In this document: positions 1-6,712 of the stretch, in pieces
Layout: every line of letters starts with the position of its first letter
How positions within the stretch are numbered: position 1 is the first letter of the stretch
Assembly: GCA_017414715.1 (NCBI GenBank)
Contig: JAFQKV010000065.1
Location: 1-39,939, forward strand
Length of the DNA: 39,939 bases
Source: Clostridia bacterium
GTDB taxonomy: Bacteria > Bacillota > Clostridia > Oscillospirales > QAMX01
Reading direction: 5' to 3'
Notes under the pieces: model-generated
The model's input: the letters and a program-made list of their open reading frames with translations, nothing else
Database searches by the model: none
Told to the model about the DNA's origin: nothing
Program-made: the position numbers and the translations under genes

Positions 1-524
1 CTACGATACTCGCCGGGATGGAATTGGAGCTTTCGCTCTGCCATGGAGCCGTAGCTGATCATAGAGTGCAGCTTGCGGATATAGGTCTGGGAAAGCCGCG
101 CTGTGGCCGTCTCGATGATGTAGTTGACGCAGGAAAAGTGGTTGTAGGCTTCAATCAGATCATCTACAATGATAGGCTCAAAGCCCGTGGAGACTTTGCC
201 TTTCTTGTATACTTCTTCCACCTGATTGAGCATGAGGCGGTTGCTGGCCAGGCGGTTGGAGCTGTAGCAAAAGTTGGTCTGAATGTAATCATAGAGACCG
301 TGATAGATCCTCTTGGTACGCTGGCGCTGCAGTTGCTTCACGAGCTTTGGAAGTTCAGGCGCTTCAGCCTTCAGTTTGGCTGGCTTTTGAGCATCTGCTG
401 GTACAAACCATATCCCGTCTCTTTGAACCGCGCCGGGGATTCTGCCGTTTCGGCAGTGTCTGCGAATCATCTGGTCCGTAATATTCCACAATACGGACGC
501 TTCTTTCGCTGAAATGTAATCCAT
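1..524 (-). CDS. Fic-family protein with N-terminal helix-turn-helix, partial
   Basis: The reading frame starts at ATG 524 on the minus strand and is still open at the window edge; 174 residues are visible. Residues 1-45 look like a small MerR/excisionase-type helix-turn-helix (DYISAKEASVLWNITD, then a wing with RIPGAVQRDGIWFVP). Residues 78-175 resemble the N-terminal region of Fic proteins (a tyrosine/SSN segment, then VDDLIEAYNHF and a helix ending in KLHSMI). The catalytic Fic core (HPFxxGNGR) would lie outside the window. Fic enzymes usually transfer AMP or another phosphate-containing group to proteins. At the place of the inhibitory motif [S/T]xxxE[G/N] the sequence reads SNRLAS (89-94), so the inhibitory glutamate seems to be alanine. 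An AGGAAT ribosome binding site precedes the start. The gene lies beside a tRNA-derived att-like site, so it is probably cargo of a mobile element. The family call rests on pattern recognition of the N-terminal half only. Confidence 0.62.
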   Translation of the reverse strand, partial: MDYISAKEASVLWNITDQMIRRHCRNGRIPGAVQRDGIWFVPADAQKPAKLKAEAPELPKLVKQLQRQRTKRIYHGLYDYIQTNFCYSSNRLASNRLMLNQVEEVYKKGKVSTGFEPIIVDDLIEAYNHFSCVNYIIETATARLSQTYIRKLHSMISYGSMAERKLQFHPGEYR

Positions 525-560
525 AATTTCATTCCTTTCGGTGTGAAAATCTTTGAAAAG

Positions 561-590
561 TCCGGTACTTTGGGCTTCTCCGGTACTTTT
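561..590. repeat. Two direct 11-bp repeats upstream of the fic-like gene
   Basis: TCCGGTACTTT occurs at 561-571 and again at 579-589, 18 bp apart start to start. They lie about 40-65 bp before the minus-strand start codon at 524, downstream of the putative promoter. The spacing is near two helical turns, so they could be a tandem operator for a regulator, possibly the protein's own helix-turn-helix. This role is inference. Confidence 0.45.
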
Positions 591-643
591 CTGACCAGAG
601 TTTTGACCCGAATTAGAGCGAAACACCTTGGACGAGATGAATA

Positions 644-672
644 ATTATAGATTTTGATTGAATAAAATCGAA
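644..672 (-). promoter_or_regulatory. Putative promoter of the fic-like gene
   Basis: On the minus strand a perfect TATAAT (positions 649-644) is preceded after 17 bases by TTCGAT (672-667), a weak -35 element. It would give a leader of roughly 110 nt containing the two direct repeats. The surrounding region is AT-richer than the flanking chromosome. Confidence 0.35.
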
Positions 673-724
673 CTAAATGGACGGATTGGATGAATGGGAC
701 GAATAAATATACCCGAGGGAGCCG

Positions 725-766
725 ATGGCATTCAAGAGGTCAGCGGTTCACATCCGCGTATCTCCA
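725..766 (+). other. 3' half of a tRNA-Ala(GGC) gene, att-like site
   Basis: The stretch reads as a tRNA-Ala from the anticodon loop onward: loop ATGGCAT with anticodon GGC (725-731), 3' anticodon stem TCAAG (732-736), variable region, T arm AGCGG-TTCACAT-CCGCG (742-758), 3' acceptor strand TATCTCC and discriminator A766. The 5' half (acceptor, D arm, 5' anticodon stem) is absent: no GGAGATA start and no CTTGA before the loop. The first T-stem pair is A-G, a mismatch. Such 3' tRNA fragments are the usual product of tyrosine-recombinase integration into tRNA genes. No integrase is visible here. The region 541-912 holds this fragment, the fic promoter and repeats, and the promoter of the next gene, but no further gene that I can support. 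Confidence 0.65.
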
Positions 767-838
767 GCCTGAAGTTGAGAATGTTAAGGGAAGGCTTGGC
801 GATCGGAGTAAGGTCTTTGAGACTACGGTGATTAGGTA

Positions 839-867
839 TTGACGTAGAACGGAGGATATGCTACTAT
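839..867 (+). promoter_or_regulatory. Promoter of the M20 amidohydrolase
   Basis: TTGACG (839-844), a 17-bp spacer and TACTAT (862-867) form a good sigma-A-type promoter. Transcription would start near 874, about 40 nt before the start codon at 913. A 16-codon frame from 866 that overlaps the start would begin inside the -10 element and is therefore probably not translated. Confidence 0.6.
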
Positions 868-912
868 GCAAGTGACCAACCGGGCACTTATGAAATCAGA
901 GAGGGATTATCT

Positions 913-2007
913 ATGACCGTAACCGTGATGGAACATTATCGAAATCTGCATGAGATTCCCGAGCTTGCGGGGACAGAATTTGAAACGGCGGCCTATATTG
1001 AGGCGGCGCTGAAAGCGATGGGCTATGCGCCTGTCCGGGTGGCGGAGAGGGGCGTTTATGCGGATCTCCTTTCCGATCCGGCGGCAAAGTGGCTCCTTTT
1101 CCGGGCGGATACCGATGCCCTTGCCGTGGAGGAGAAGAGCGCGGCACCGGTGTGCTCCCGCCATCCGGGTATTATGCACGCCTGTGGGCATGATACCCAT
1201 TGTGCCATGTTGCTTGCTGCTGCCCAAGCCCTTTACGGGGAAAAACTACCTTATAATATCCGCTTTTTGTTCCAACCGGCGGAGGAGACCACGGCGGGTG
1301 CGGCAGATGTCATTGCGGCGGGAGCTGTGCCGGAGAATCTCCGTGCCTGCTTCGGTCTGCATGTGTGGCAGGGAACGCCGCTGGGCAGTATTTCCTCACG
1401 TTCCGGTGCGATGATGGCCTCCAGCGATATTTATAAGCTGCGCATCCGTGGCCGCAGTGCCCACTGCGCCAAGGCCTCGGAGGGTGCAGATGCCCTGCGT
1501 ACGGCGGTGGAGATCGCCGCCGCCCTTCCCGAGCTCCGGGCAGAGGCGGAGGATCCCAGAACGGTGCTTTTTCTCGGCAGTATCCACGCCGGTAAGAGCC
1601 ACAATGTGGTTTCTGATGCAGCGGAGCTCTTCGGTACACTGCGTACCTTCTCTGCAGAAGATAGGAAAAACCTGAAGGCGCGTCTCGGGCAGTATGCGGA
1701 GATACGCGCGGCTGCAAACGGAACAGAGGCGGAGACCGAGTGGGATATCGGCTGTCCCGCCGTTTATAATGATGAAGAACTCCTGCGCCGCCTGCAGGGG
1801 GCAGGAGTGGAAATTCTGGAGGTCGAACCGACCCTTGCGGGTGAAGATTTTGCCCGCTATATGGAATTTGCACCCGGCGTGATGCTCTGGCTTGGCACCG
1901 GGGATACCCCGCCCATCCACAGCCCGGGCTTCTATGTGCCGGAGGAGGTCTTGCCCGTGGGAGTTGAGCTTTGGCAGCGCATCGCCCGTATCAACTGGGA
2001 CGGGTAA
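913..2007 (+). CDS. M20D-family amidohydrolase (peptidase M20/M25/M40)
   Basis: The 364-residue protein is close to the usual size of M20D enzymes, which hydrolyse N-acyl amino acids (hippurate, IAA-amino acids, N-acetyl-diaminopimelate). The metal-site residues are visible: HACGHDTH at 89-96 (C91, H93), PAEE at 122-125 (E125 metal ligand, E124 general base), GLHVW with H150, and H336 near GFYVPEE; GEDF occurs at 310-313. The lid/dimerisation domain would span about 165-280. There is no signal peptide, so it should be cytoplasmic. GAGAGGG lies 7 nt before ATG 913 and supports this start. The gene is transcribed alone from its own promoter and is followed by the separate promoter of the pheST T-box. 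The exact substrate cannot be told from the sequence. Its position next to a tRNA fragment makes it either the first chromosomal gene beyond the element or its last one. Confidence 0.85.
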   Translation: MTVTVMEHYRNLHEIPELAGTEFETAAYIEAALKAMGYAPVRVAERGVYADLLSDPAAKWLLFRADTDALAVEEKSAAPVCSRHPGIMHACGHDTHCAMLLAAAQALYGEKLPYNIRFLFQPAEETTAGAADVIAAGAVPENLRACFGLHVWQGTPLGSISSRSGAMMASSDIYKLRIRGRSAHCAKASEGADALRTAVEIAAALPELRAEAEDPRTVLFLGSIHAGKSHNVVSDAAELFGTLRTFSAEDRKNLKARLGQYAEIRAAANGTEAETEWDIGCPAVYNDEELLRRLQGAGVEILEVEPTLAGEDFARYMEFAPGVMLWLGTGDTPPIHSPGFYVPEEVLPVGVELWQRIARINWDG

Positions 2008-2116
2008 GCCGTAAGATCCGGAAACGGTGCTGACAGCCAAAGGGATTCAGGATGTACGGTGGATGATTTTATGCGGGAGAAGAACAGGTTCGATTTGATA
2101 AAAAACGGCCATTCCT

Positions 2117-2145
2117 CTTGAAATCCCGGCGGAAATGTGGTAATA
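2117..2145 (+). promoter_or_regulatory. Promoter of the pheST operon
   Basis: TTGAAA (2117-2122), a 17-bp spacer and TAATAT (2140-2145) lie before the T-box leader, so the transcript would start near 2152. Between the preceding stop codon (2007) and this promoter nothing else is evident. Confidence 0.55.
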
Positions 2146-2151
2146 TATCCG

Positions 2152-2430
2152 GAGATATCGGAATTATGGCGATGATCGGGGCTGCTCCCGTGCGGGCGGC
2201 ACAGTAGAAAGTGTGTACAAAACGCGTCAAAGAGAGCGATCGGCGGTGAAAGGATCGCACGCGGACACATCTTTCGAATTTCGACCCGGGAGCTTCCCGC
2301 GAAAACGGGATGTGGCTGCCGCATTAAGGCAGAAAAAGCGGCGGAGCGGGAGATATGCCCGCACCGCAATTTGAGTGGTACCGCGGAAATGATGATCCGT
2401 CTCATGGTTTTATGAGACGGATCTTTTTTT
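2152..2430 (+). promoter_or_regulatory. T-box riboswitch, Phe-specific, with terminator
   Basis: The leader contains an AGAGAG / GGTGAAAG stem I region (2231-2254). A specifier region reads GAATTTC (2276-2282), presenting TTT/TTC, both Phe codons. The invariant T-box TGGTACCGCGG lies at 2376-2386. It is followed by a strong terminator hairpin: GATCCGTCTCAT (2394-2405), loop, ATGAGACGGATC (2412-2423) and a T run to 2430. Uncharged tRNA-Phe would pair with the specifier and with the T-box bulge and stabilise the antiterminator, so pheST is expressed under phenylalanine starvation. The exact 5' end and stem I folding are estimated. This leader accounts for most of the 445-base gap before pheS. 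Confidence 0.9.
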
Positions 2431-2452
2431 ATTTGCATTTAGGAGGAAGCGC

Positions 2453-3508
2453 ATGAACACAGCCATTCTCGAACTGAGAGAAAAACTGGACGCCGCCCTG
2501 GCGGCTGCCCAAAGCGTGGCAGAGCTTGACGGCCTGAAGGTGGAATACCTCGGCAAAAAGGGCTCCGTTACGGCACTTTTGAAGAATATGGGCAAGCTCT
2601 CCGATGAGGAGAAGAAGAGCTTTGGCCGCGAGGTCAACGAGCTCAAGGACTATGCAGCCGAAAAAATCGCGGAGAAGGCCGCCGCCCTTGCGGCTGCCGA
2701 GCTCGCCCGCGAGCTGGACGCGGTGGAGACCTTTGATATCTCCCTGCCGCCGGTGCTTGACCGCGGCTCCTTCCACCCCGTTACCCTCGTGCAGCGCCGC
2801 TGTGAGGCGGTCTTCCGCTCCATGGGCTTCCAGGTGGAGGACTACAGCGAGATCGTCACCGATTACGAGTGCTTTGAGAGCCTCAATATCCCGCCCTTCC
2901 ATCCTGCCCGCGATATGCAGGATACCTATTATCTGGACAACGGTCAGCTTCTGAAGACCCAGACCTCCGCCGCCCAGAACGCCATCTATAAGAAGTACAA
3001 GGATGCCCTCATCAACGAGGGCAAGCCCATCAAGGCCGTTTTCCCCGGCCGCTGCTTCCGCAACGAGGCCACCGATGCCTGCCATGAGAACACCTTCTTC
3101 CAGATGGAGGGCGTGATGGTCGGTAAGGATATCTCCATCGCAAACCTCATCTATTCCATGAAGACCATGCTCAGCGAGGTCTTTGAAAACTACGGCCTTA
3201 AGGTGCGCCTGCGCCCCGGCTTCTTTCCCTTCGTCGAGCCCGGCTTTGAGCTGGATATCAGTTGCCAGATCTGCGGCGGCGAGGGCTGCCCCTCCTGCAA
3301 GCACAGCGGCTGGCTGGAGCTCTGCCCCTGCGGCATGATCCATCCCAACGTCCTGCGTGAGGGCGGAATCGATCCCGATGTGTACACCGGCTTCGCCTTC
3401 GGTCTCGGCCTCACCCGCCTTGCCATGATGAAGTACGGCGTGAAGGATATCCGCGACCTCAACAGCGGCAGCCTCGTGGCCATGAGCCAGTTCACCGAGG
3501 ACAAATAA
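2453..3508 (+). CDS. pheS: Phenylalanine-tRNA ligase alpha subunit
   Basis: The 351-residue class II synthetase subunit forms the catalytic core of the (alpha-beta)2 PheRS that charges tRNA-Phe. An N-terminal coiled-coil region covers about 1-90. The catalytic domain shows motif 2 (CFRNEATDACHENTFFQMEG, near 200-222) and motif 3 (GLGLTRLAMMKYG, near 316-328). The start at 2453 has AGGAGG seven nucleotides upstream, directly after the T-box terminator. It is followed after 18 nt by pheT, the usual operon order. Codon use is strongly biased to C- and G-ending codons, as expected of a highly expressed gene. Confidence 0.97.
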   Translation: MNTAILELREKLDAALAAAQSVAELDGLKVEYLGKKGSVTALLKNMGKLSDEEKKSFGREVNELKDYAAEKIAEKAAALAAAELARELDAVETFDISLPPVLDRGSFHPVTLVQRRCEAVFRSMGFQVEDYSEIVTDYECFESLNIPPFHPARDMQDTYYLDNGQLLKTQTSAAQNAIYKKYKDALINEGKPIKAVFPGRCFRNEATDACHENTFFQMEGVMVGKDISIANLIYSMKTMLSEVFENYGLKVRLRPGFFPFVEPGFELDISCQICGGEGCPSCKHSGWLELCPCGMIHPNVLREGGIDPDVYTGFAFGLGLTRLAMMKYGVKDIRDLNSGSLVAMSQFTEDK

Positions 3509-3526
3509 GGAGAGAGGAGAAGAAAA

Positions 3527-5890
3527 ATGTATATTTCTATGAATTGGATCCGCGAGTTTGTGGATCTTTCCGGTCTGGATATCATGGATCTCATCCGTCA
3601 GTTCTCCCTGTCCACGGCAGAGGTCGAAAATGAGATCTTCCATAAGGGAAGCGATCTCTCCGGCGTTGTGGTTGCGGAGATCAGGAGCGTTGCGCCTCAT
3701 CCCGAATCCAAGAAGCTGCACCTGCTCAAGGTCGACATCGGCGAGAGCGAGCCGGTGGACGTGGTCTGCGGTGCGCCCAATGTGCGTGAGGGCATGAAGA
3801 CCGCCTTTGCCAAGGTGGGTGCCCGCCTCGGTGAGATCACCATCGCCCCCCGTCCCCTCGCAGGCTACATGTCCTGCGGTATGTGCTGCTCCGAGAAGGA
3901 GATCGGCATCAGCGATGACAACTCCGGCATCATGGATCTCGACCCCGCCTATGCAAACGGCACCGACCTGAAGGATATCTTTGCCATTGACGATATTGTC
4001 TTTGAGGTGGACAACAAGTCTCTGACCAACCGCCCCGACCTCTGGGGCCATTACGGCATCGCCCGCGAGTTTTCCGCCCTTTCCGGCCGTCCGCTGAAGG
4101 CGCTGCCCGTGGCGAATCTCGAGGCCTATGCAAGCCTGCCTGCCCTCGATATCGAGATCGAAAACGACGACTGCCTGCGCTACTCCGGTCTGAAGTTTGA
4201 CAACGTCGGCGTCTCCGTCAGCCCTGTGAATATGCGTATCCGCCTTTTCTACTGCGGTATGCGCGCCATCAATTTCCTGGCGGATATGACCAACTACCTG
4301 ATGCTTGAAATGGGCCAGCCCATGCACGCCTTCGATTCCCGCAAGGTGGAGAGCATCCGCGTCCGCAAGTTTGCCGAAGCCTTTACCTTTGCCACGCTGG
4401 ACGGCGTGGAGCGCAAGTGCGATGAGAATACCCTCATGATCTGCAACGGCGAGACGCCCGTGGCCATTGCCGGTATCATGGGCGGTCTGGATTCCGAGAT
4501 CGTTGCGGACACCACCAGCCTGACCCTGGAGTCCGCCTGCTTCGATCCCGTTTCCGTGCGCAAATCCGCCGCCCGTCTGGCTCACCGCACCGATGCTTCC
4601 CAGAGATATGAGAAGACCCTCGATCCCGAGATGACCGTCACGGCCATTGCCCGCTTTGTCAAGCTCCTCTCCGAGATCGATCCCGGTGCGAAGGTCACCT
4701 CCTGCCTCACCGACCGCTACAACCGCTCCTATGAGTGCAAGACTCTGGAGATCGACAAGAGCTTTGTGGACCGCTACACCGGCATCGGTGATGCCATCAC
4801 CTGCGACCATATCGAAAAGACCCTCACCGCCCTCGGCTTTGCCGTGGAGCGTGACGGCGAGAACTTCCGCGTCACCGTTCCCTCCTGGCGTGCCACCAAG
4901 GACGTTACCCTGAAGGCCGACCTTATCGAGGAGATCACCCGTATCTACGGCTACGATAACTTTGCCCCCATCACGGCGAAATCCCCCCTCTATCCCGTCC
5001 GGATGGAGCTGACCAAGTCGGTGGAGGAGAACGTCAAGGATATGCTCGTCAAGCGCTTCTCCCTGCACGAGGTTCATTCCTACGTCTGGGCCTACAGCGA
5101 TGAATATAAGCGCCTCGGTATGGAGGTGGAGGACAACGTCCGCCTGCTCAATGCCACCAACCCCAACCTCTCCGTGCTGCGCACCTCCATCGTGCCCACC
5201 GAGCTTTGCCAGCTCAAGACCAACGTCGGCTATGCTCCCGAGTTCGGTCTCTTTGAGATCGGCCGCGTGGTCAAGGGTCTCCGTGAGGACGGTATGTGCA
5301 ACGAGCGCAAGATGCTCTGCATCACCCTCTATTCCAAGACCGCTGAGCTGCGCGATCTTTACTTCCGCCTGCGGGATATGCTGGCCGTCCTCGCCGACGA
5401 GCTCAAGCACAAGGCTCTCGTCTTTGCGCCCATGGCGGCAGAGCACTCCTGGCAGCATCCGAAGAACCTCAATTCCGTCTCCTGCGACGGCATCTGTCTC
5501 GGCGAGATGGGCGTTGTCCATCCCACTGTCGGCAAGAGCATCGACAAGAAGGCATCCATCGTCTACGCCGAGCTGGATATCGAGGCTTTCGCAAAGATCG
5601 CCCCGGCGGGCATCCGCTATGAGGAGGCCTCCCGCTTCCCCGGTATGGAGATCGACCTGAACGTCAGCTCTGATACCTTTGCCCCCATCAAGGAATCGAT
5701 CGATGCCGCCGCCTGCCCCTACATCAAGGGCGTCCGCGTGGTGGATGTTTACCGTGGCGAGGAAGGCTGCGCCATCAACGTGCGCATCTCCTTCTCCTGC
5801 GCCGACCGTACCCTCACCCGTGAGGAGGTCCAGGCTGTCGTGGACGGCATCGTGGCCGACCTCGCCGCCAAGGGCATGCCGCTGAAATAA
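3527..5890 (+). CDS. pheT: Phenylalanine-tRNA ligase beta subunit
   Basis: The 787-residue beta subunit has the usual bacterial length. The expected order is visible: an EMAP/OB-fold tRNA-binding domain at about 40-150 (VVVAEIRSVAPHP, DVVCGAPNVR), B3/B4 editing domain at about 210-380 (AHRTDASQRYEK), B5 domain at about 405-475, the catalytic-like domain (LIEEITRIYGYDN, NPNLSVLRTS, FEIGRV) and a C-terminal FDX-ACB anticodon-binding domain at about 695-787 (SRFPGMEIDLNVSSD). It works with PheS to charge and proofread tRNA-Phe. GGAGAGAGGAG precedes ATG 3527. It is cotranscribed with pheS under the T-box and ends before a strong terminator. Confidence 0.97.
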   Translation: MYISMNWIREFVDLSGLDIMDLIRQFSLSTAEVENEIFHKGSDLSGVVVAEIRSVAPHPESKKLHLLKVDIGESEPVDVVCGAPNVREGMKTAFAKVGARLGEITIAPRPLAGYMSCGMCCSEKEIGISDDNSGIMDLDPAYANGTDLKDIFAIDDIVFEVDNKSLTNRPDLWGHYGIAREFSALSGRPLKALPVANLEAYASLPALDIEIENDDCLRYSGLKFDNVGVSVSPVNMRIRLFYCGMRAINFLADMTNYLMLEMGQPMHAFDSRKVESIRVRKFAEAFTFATLDGVERKCDENTLMICNGETPVAIAGIMGGLDSEIVADTTSLTLESACFDPVSVRKSAARLAHRTDASQRYEKTLDPEMTVTAIARFVKLLSEIDPGAKVTSCLTDRYNRSYECKTLEIDKSFVDRYTGIGDAITCDHIEKTLTALGFAVERDGENFRVTVPSWRATKDVTLKADLIEEITRIYGYDNFAPITAKSPLYPVRMELTKSVEENVKDMLVKRFSLHEVHSYVWAYSDEYKRLGMEVEDNVRLLNATNPNLSVLRTSIVPTELCQLKTNVGYAPEFGLFEIGRVVKGLREDGMCNERKMLCITLYSKTAELRDLYFRLRDMLAVLADELKHKALVFAPMAAEHSWQHPKNLNSVSCDGICLGEMGVVHPTVGKSIDKKASIVYAELDIEAFAKIAPAGIRYEEASRFPGMEIDLNVSSDTFAPIKESIDAAACPYIKGVRVVDVYRGEEGCAINVRISFSCADRTLTREEVQAVVDGIVADLAAKGMPLK

Positions 5891-5911
5891 GGAACATACC
5901 TAAAATCCGAA

Positions 5912-5950
5912 ACACTCCGGAAAGCTTCATGCTTTCCGGAGTGTTTTTTT
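5912..5950 (+). terminator. Rho-independent terminator of pheST
   Basis: A perfect 14-bp stem, ACACTCCGGAAAGC (5912-5925) with GCTTTCCGGAGTGT (5931-5944), a TTCAT loop and a run of seven T. Confidence 0.95.
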
Positions 5951-5974
5951 GGTGCCTTTAGGCGTGGAAATAAA

Positions 5975-5993
5975 CCCCCAGTTCTACTGGGGG
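5975..5993. repeat. Left-end subterminal hairpin of the IS
   Basis: CCCCCAGT and ACTGGGGG enclose a TCT loop (8-bp stem). It shares the core CCAGT/ACTGG with the right-end hairpin, as expected for TnpA recognition. Confidence 0.8.
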
Positions 5994-6017
5994 AAGGAAA
6001 AAAGCTTTAGCAAGAGA

Positions 6018-6083
6018 AAAACCTCCGTGATATAATGGTAAATGGTTTGGCGACCGCATTACCAAAAGTATCAAGGAGGTTTT
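6018..6083 (+). promoter_or_regulatory. tnpA leader with ribosome-binding-site sequestration and internal -10
   Basis: AAAACCTCC (6018-6026) is the exact complement of GGAGGTTTT (6075-6083), which contains the tnpA ribosome binding site GGAGG. An inner stem TGGTAA/TTACCA strengthens the fold. A consensus TATAAT lies at 6031-6036, inside the loop. A transcript starting from it near 6043 would lack the sequestering arm, while read-through transcripts from outside would include it and fold. This arrangement is inferred from the sequence; similar leader control is known for IS200 and IS10. Confidence 0.7.
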
Positions 6084-6087
6084 AACA

Positions 6088-6564
6088 ATGAAGAAAACAA
6101 ATAATGAAATCAAGCACACAGCTCATTCGAGTTACAGATGCCAATATCATATCGTTTTTGCCTCGAAATACAGACGAAAAGAAATATACGGGAAATTACG
6201 AAGAGATATAGGAGAAATCTTGCGGAAATTGTGCGAGCAAAAGGGAGTAGAAATCATAGAGGCGGAAACGTGTATAGATCATATTCATATGTTGGTAATC
6301 ATACCACTGTATCTTAGTGTAGCACAAATTATGGGATTTCTCAAGGGGAAAAGTTCATTGATGATATTCGACAGGCACGCAAATTTGAAGTACAAATATG
6401 GGAACAGGAACTTTTGGTGCAGAGGATACTACGTAGATACAGTGGGCAAGAACAAGAAAATCATTGAAGAATACATACGAAATCAACTTGAGGAAGATAA
6501 CGCAGGAGATCAAATCAGCATAAAAGAGTATATGGACCCGTTTACGGGTAACAAGAACAAGTAG
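6088..6564 (+). CDS. tnpA: IS200/IS605-family transposase TnpA (Y1 HUH nuclease)
   Basis: The 158-residue protein has the features of TnpA. The HUH metal motif is H65-I66-H67 within CIDHIHMLV, and the probable nucleophile is Y129 in EEYIRNQ near the C terminus. The segment SVAQIMGFLKGKSS (77-90) and the FWCRGYYVDTVG stretch (109-120) are typical of the IS200 branch. It acts as a dimer on single-stranded DNA, cutting at the hairpin-marked ends. GGAGG (6075-6079) is 8 nt before ATG 6088. The stop codon is TAG. The frame is intact and key residues are present, so the element may be active. Codon use is AT-rich, unlike all neighbouring genes. Confidence 0.95.
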   Translation: MKKTNNEIKHTAHSSYRCQYHIVFASKYRRKEIYGKLRRDIGEILRKLCEQKGVEIIEAETCIDHIHMLVIIPLYLSVAQIMGFLKGKSSLMIFDRHANLKYKYGNRNFWCRGYYVDTVGKNKKIIEEYIRNQLEEDNAGDQISIKEYMDPFTGNKNK

Positions 6565-6602
6565 GCAAAAAAAGACAGCCGCGCGTGAGCGGCTGCCCGT
6601 GA

Positions 6603-6670
6603 TGGTAATGCGGTGCCAAACTTCTGTGCCCCTTTTAGGGGTTAAGCCTGTAAGAGCCCCTTCTAGGGGC
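6603..6670 (+). repeat. tnpA 3' region: complement of the leader plus two small hairpins
   Basis: Positions 6603-6621 are complementary to 6045-6064 in the tnpA leader except for one bulged base. They are followed by CCCCTTTTAGGGG (6629-6641) and GCCCCTTCTAGGGGC (6656-6670), two small hairpins near the right end. They may help mark the end or weakly terminate transcripts. Confidence 0.6.
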
Positions 6671-6676
6671 TGGTCA

Positions 6677-6698
6677 AACCACCAGTTTACTGGTGGTT
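6677..6698. repeat. Right-end subterminal hairpin of the IS
   Basis: AACCACCAGT and ACTGGTGGTT form a 10-bp palindrome around a very short loop. It lies only about 15 bp from the stop codon of the oxidoreductase on the minus strand. Confidence 0.8.
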
Positions 6699-6712
6699 AT
6701 GATTTGTGAAAC

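Larger units (their letters stand above)
5960..6702 (+). mobile_element. IS200-type insertion sequence (IS200/IS605 family, tnpA only)
   Basis: The element carries a Y1 HUH transposase and no tnpB. Its subterminal hairpins share the core CCAGT-ACTGG: left CCCCCAGT/ACTGGGGG (5975-5993) and right AACCACCAGT/ACTGGTGGTT (6677-6698). These fit the imperfect palindromes recognised by TnpA in single-strand transposition; such elements have no terminal inverted repeats and make no target duplication, so the exact ends are estimates. About 740 bp is the usual size. The sequence is clearly more AT-rich than its surroundings, which indicates recent arrival. It sits between the pheT terminator and the stop codon of the convergent oxidoreductase, disrupting neither. 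Confidence 0.88.

Noticed and set aside
18-512. Plus-strand frame of 164 codons at the left edge
   Set aside because: The minus-strand frame has a ribosome binding site and Fic/helix-turn-helix-like sequence; the plus-strand translation does not resemble a protein family.
866-916. Possible 16-codon leader peptide overlapping the M20 start
   Set aside because: Its ATG overlaps the -10 element TACTAT, so it would lie upstream of the transcription start; the GGAGG before it is within the promoter spacer.
2429-5521. Open frame of about 1030 codons on the minus strand across pheS and pheT
   Set aside because: It is the antisense shadow of two certain genes with strong codon bias; its translation is a low-complexity mix of G, A, L, D, H and V without a recognisable domain, and it crosses the pheS-pheT junction.
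6574-6598. Hairpin AGCCGC/GCGGCT after tnpA as a terminator
   Set aside because: No T run follows, and it lies within the IS right-end region; it may be structural, but there is not enough support to call it a terminator.
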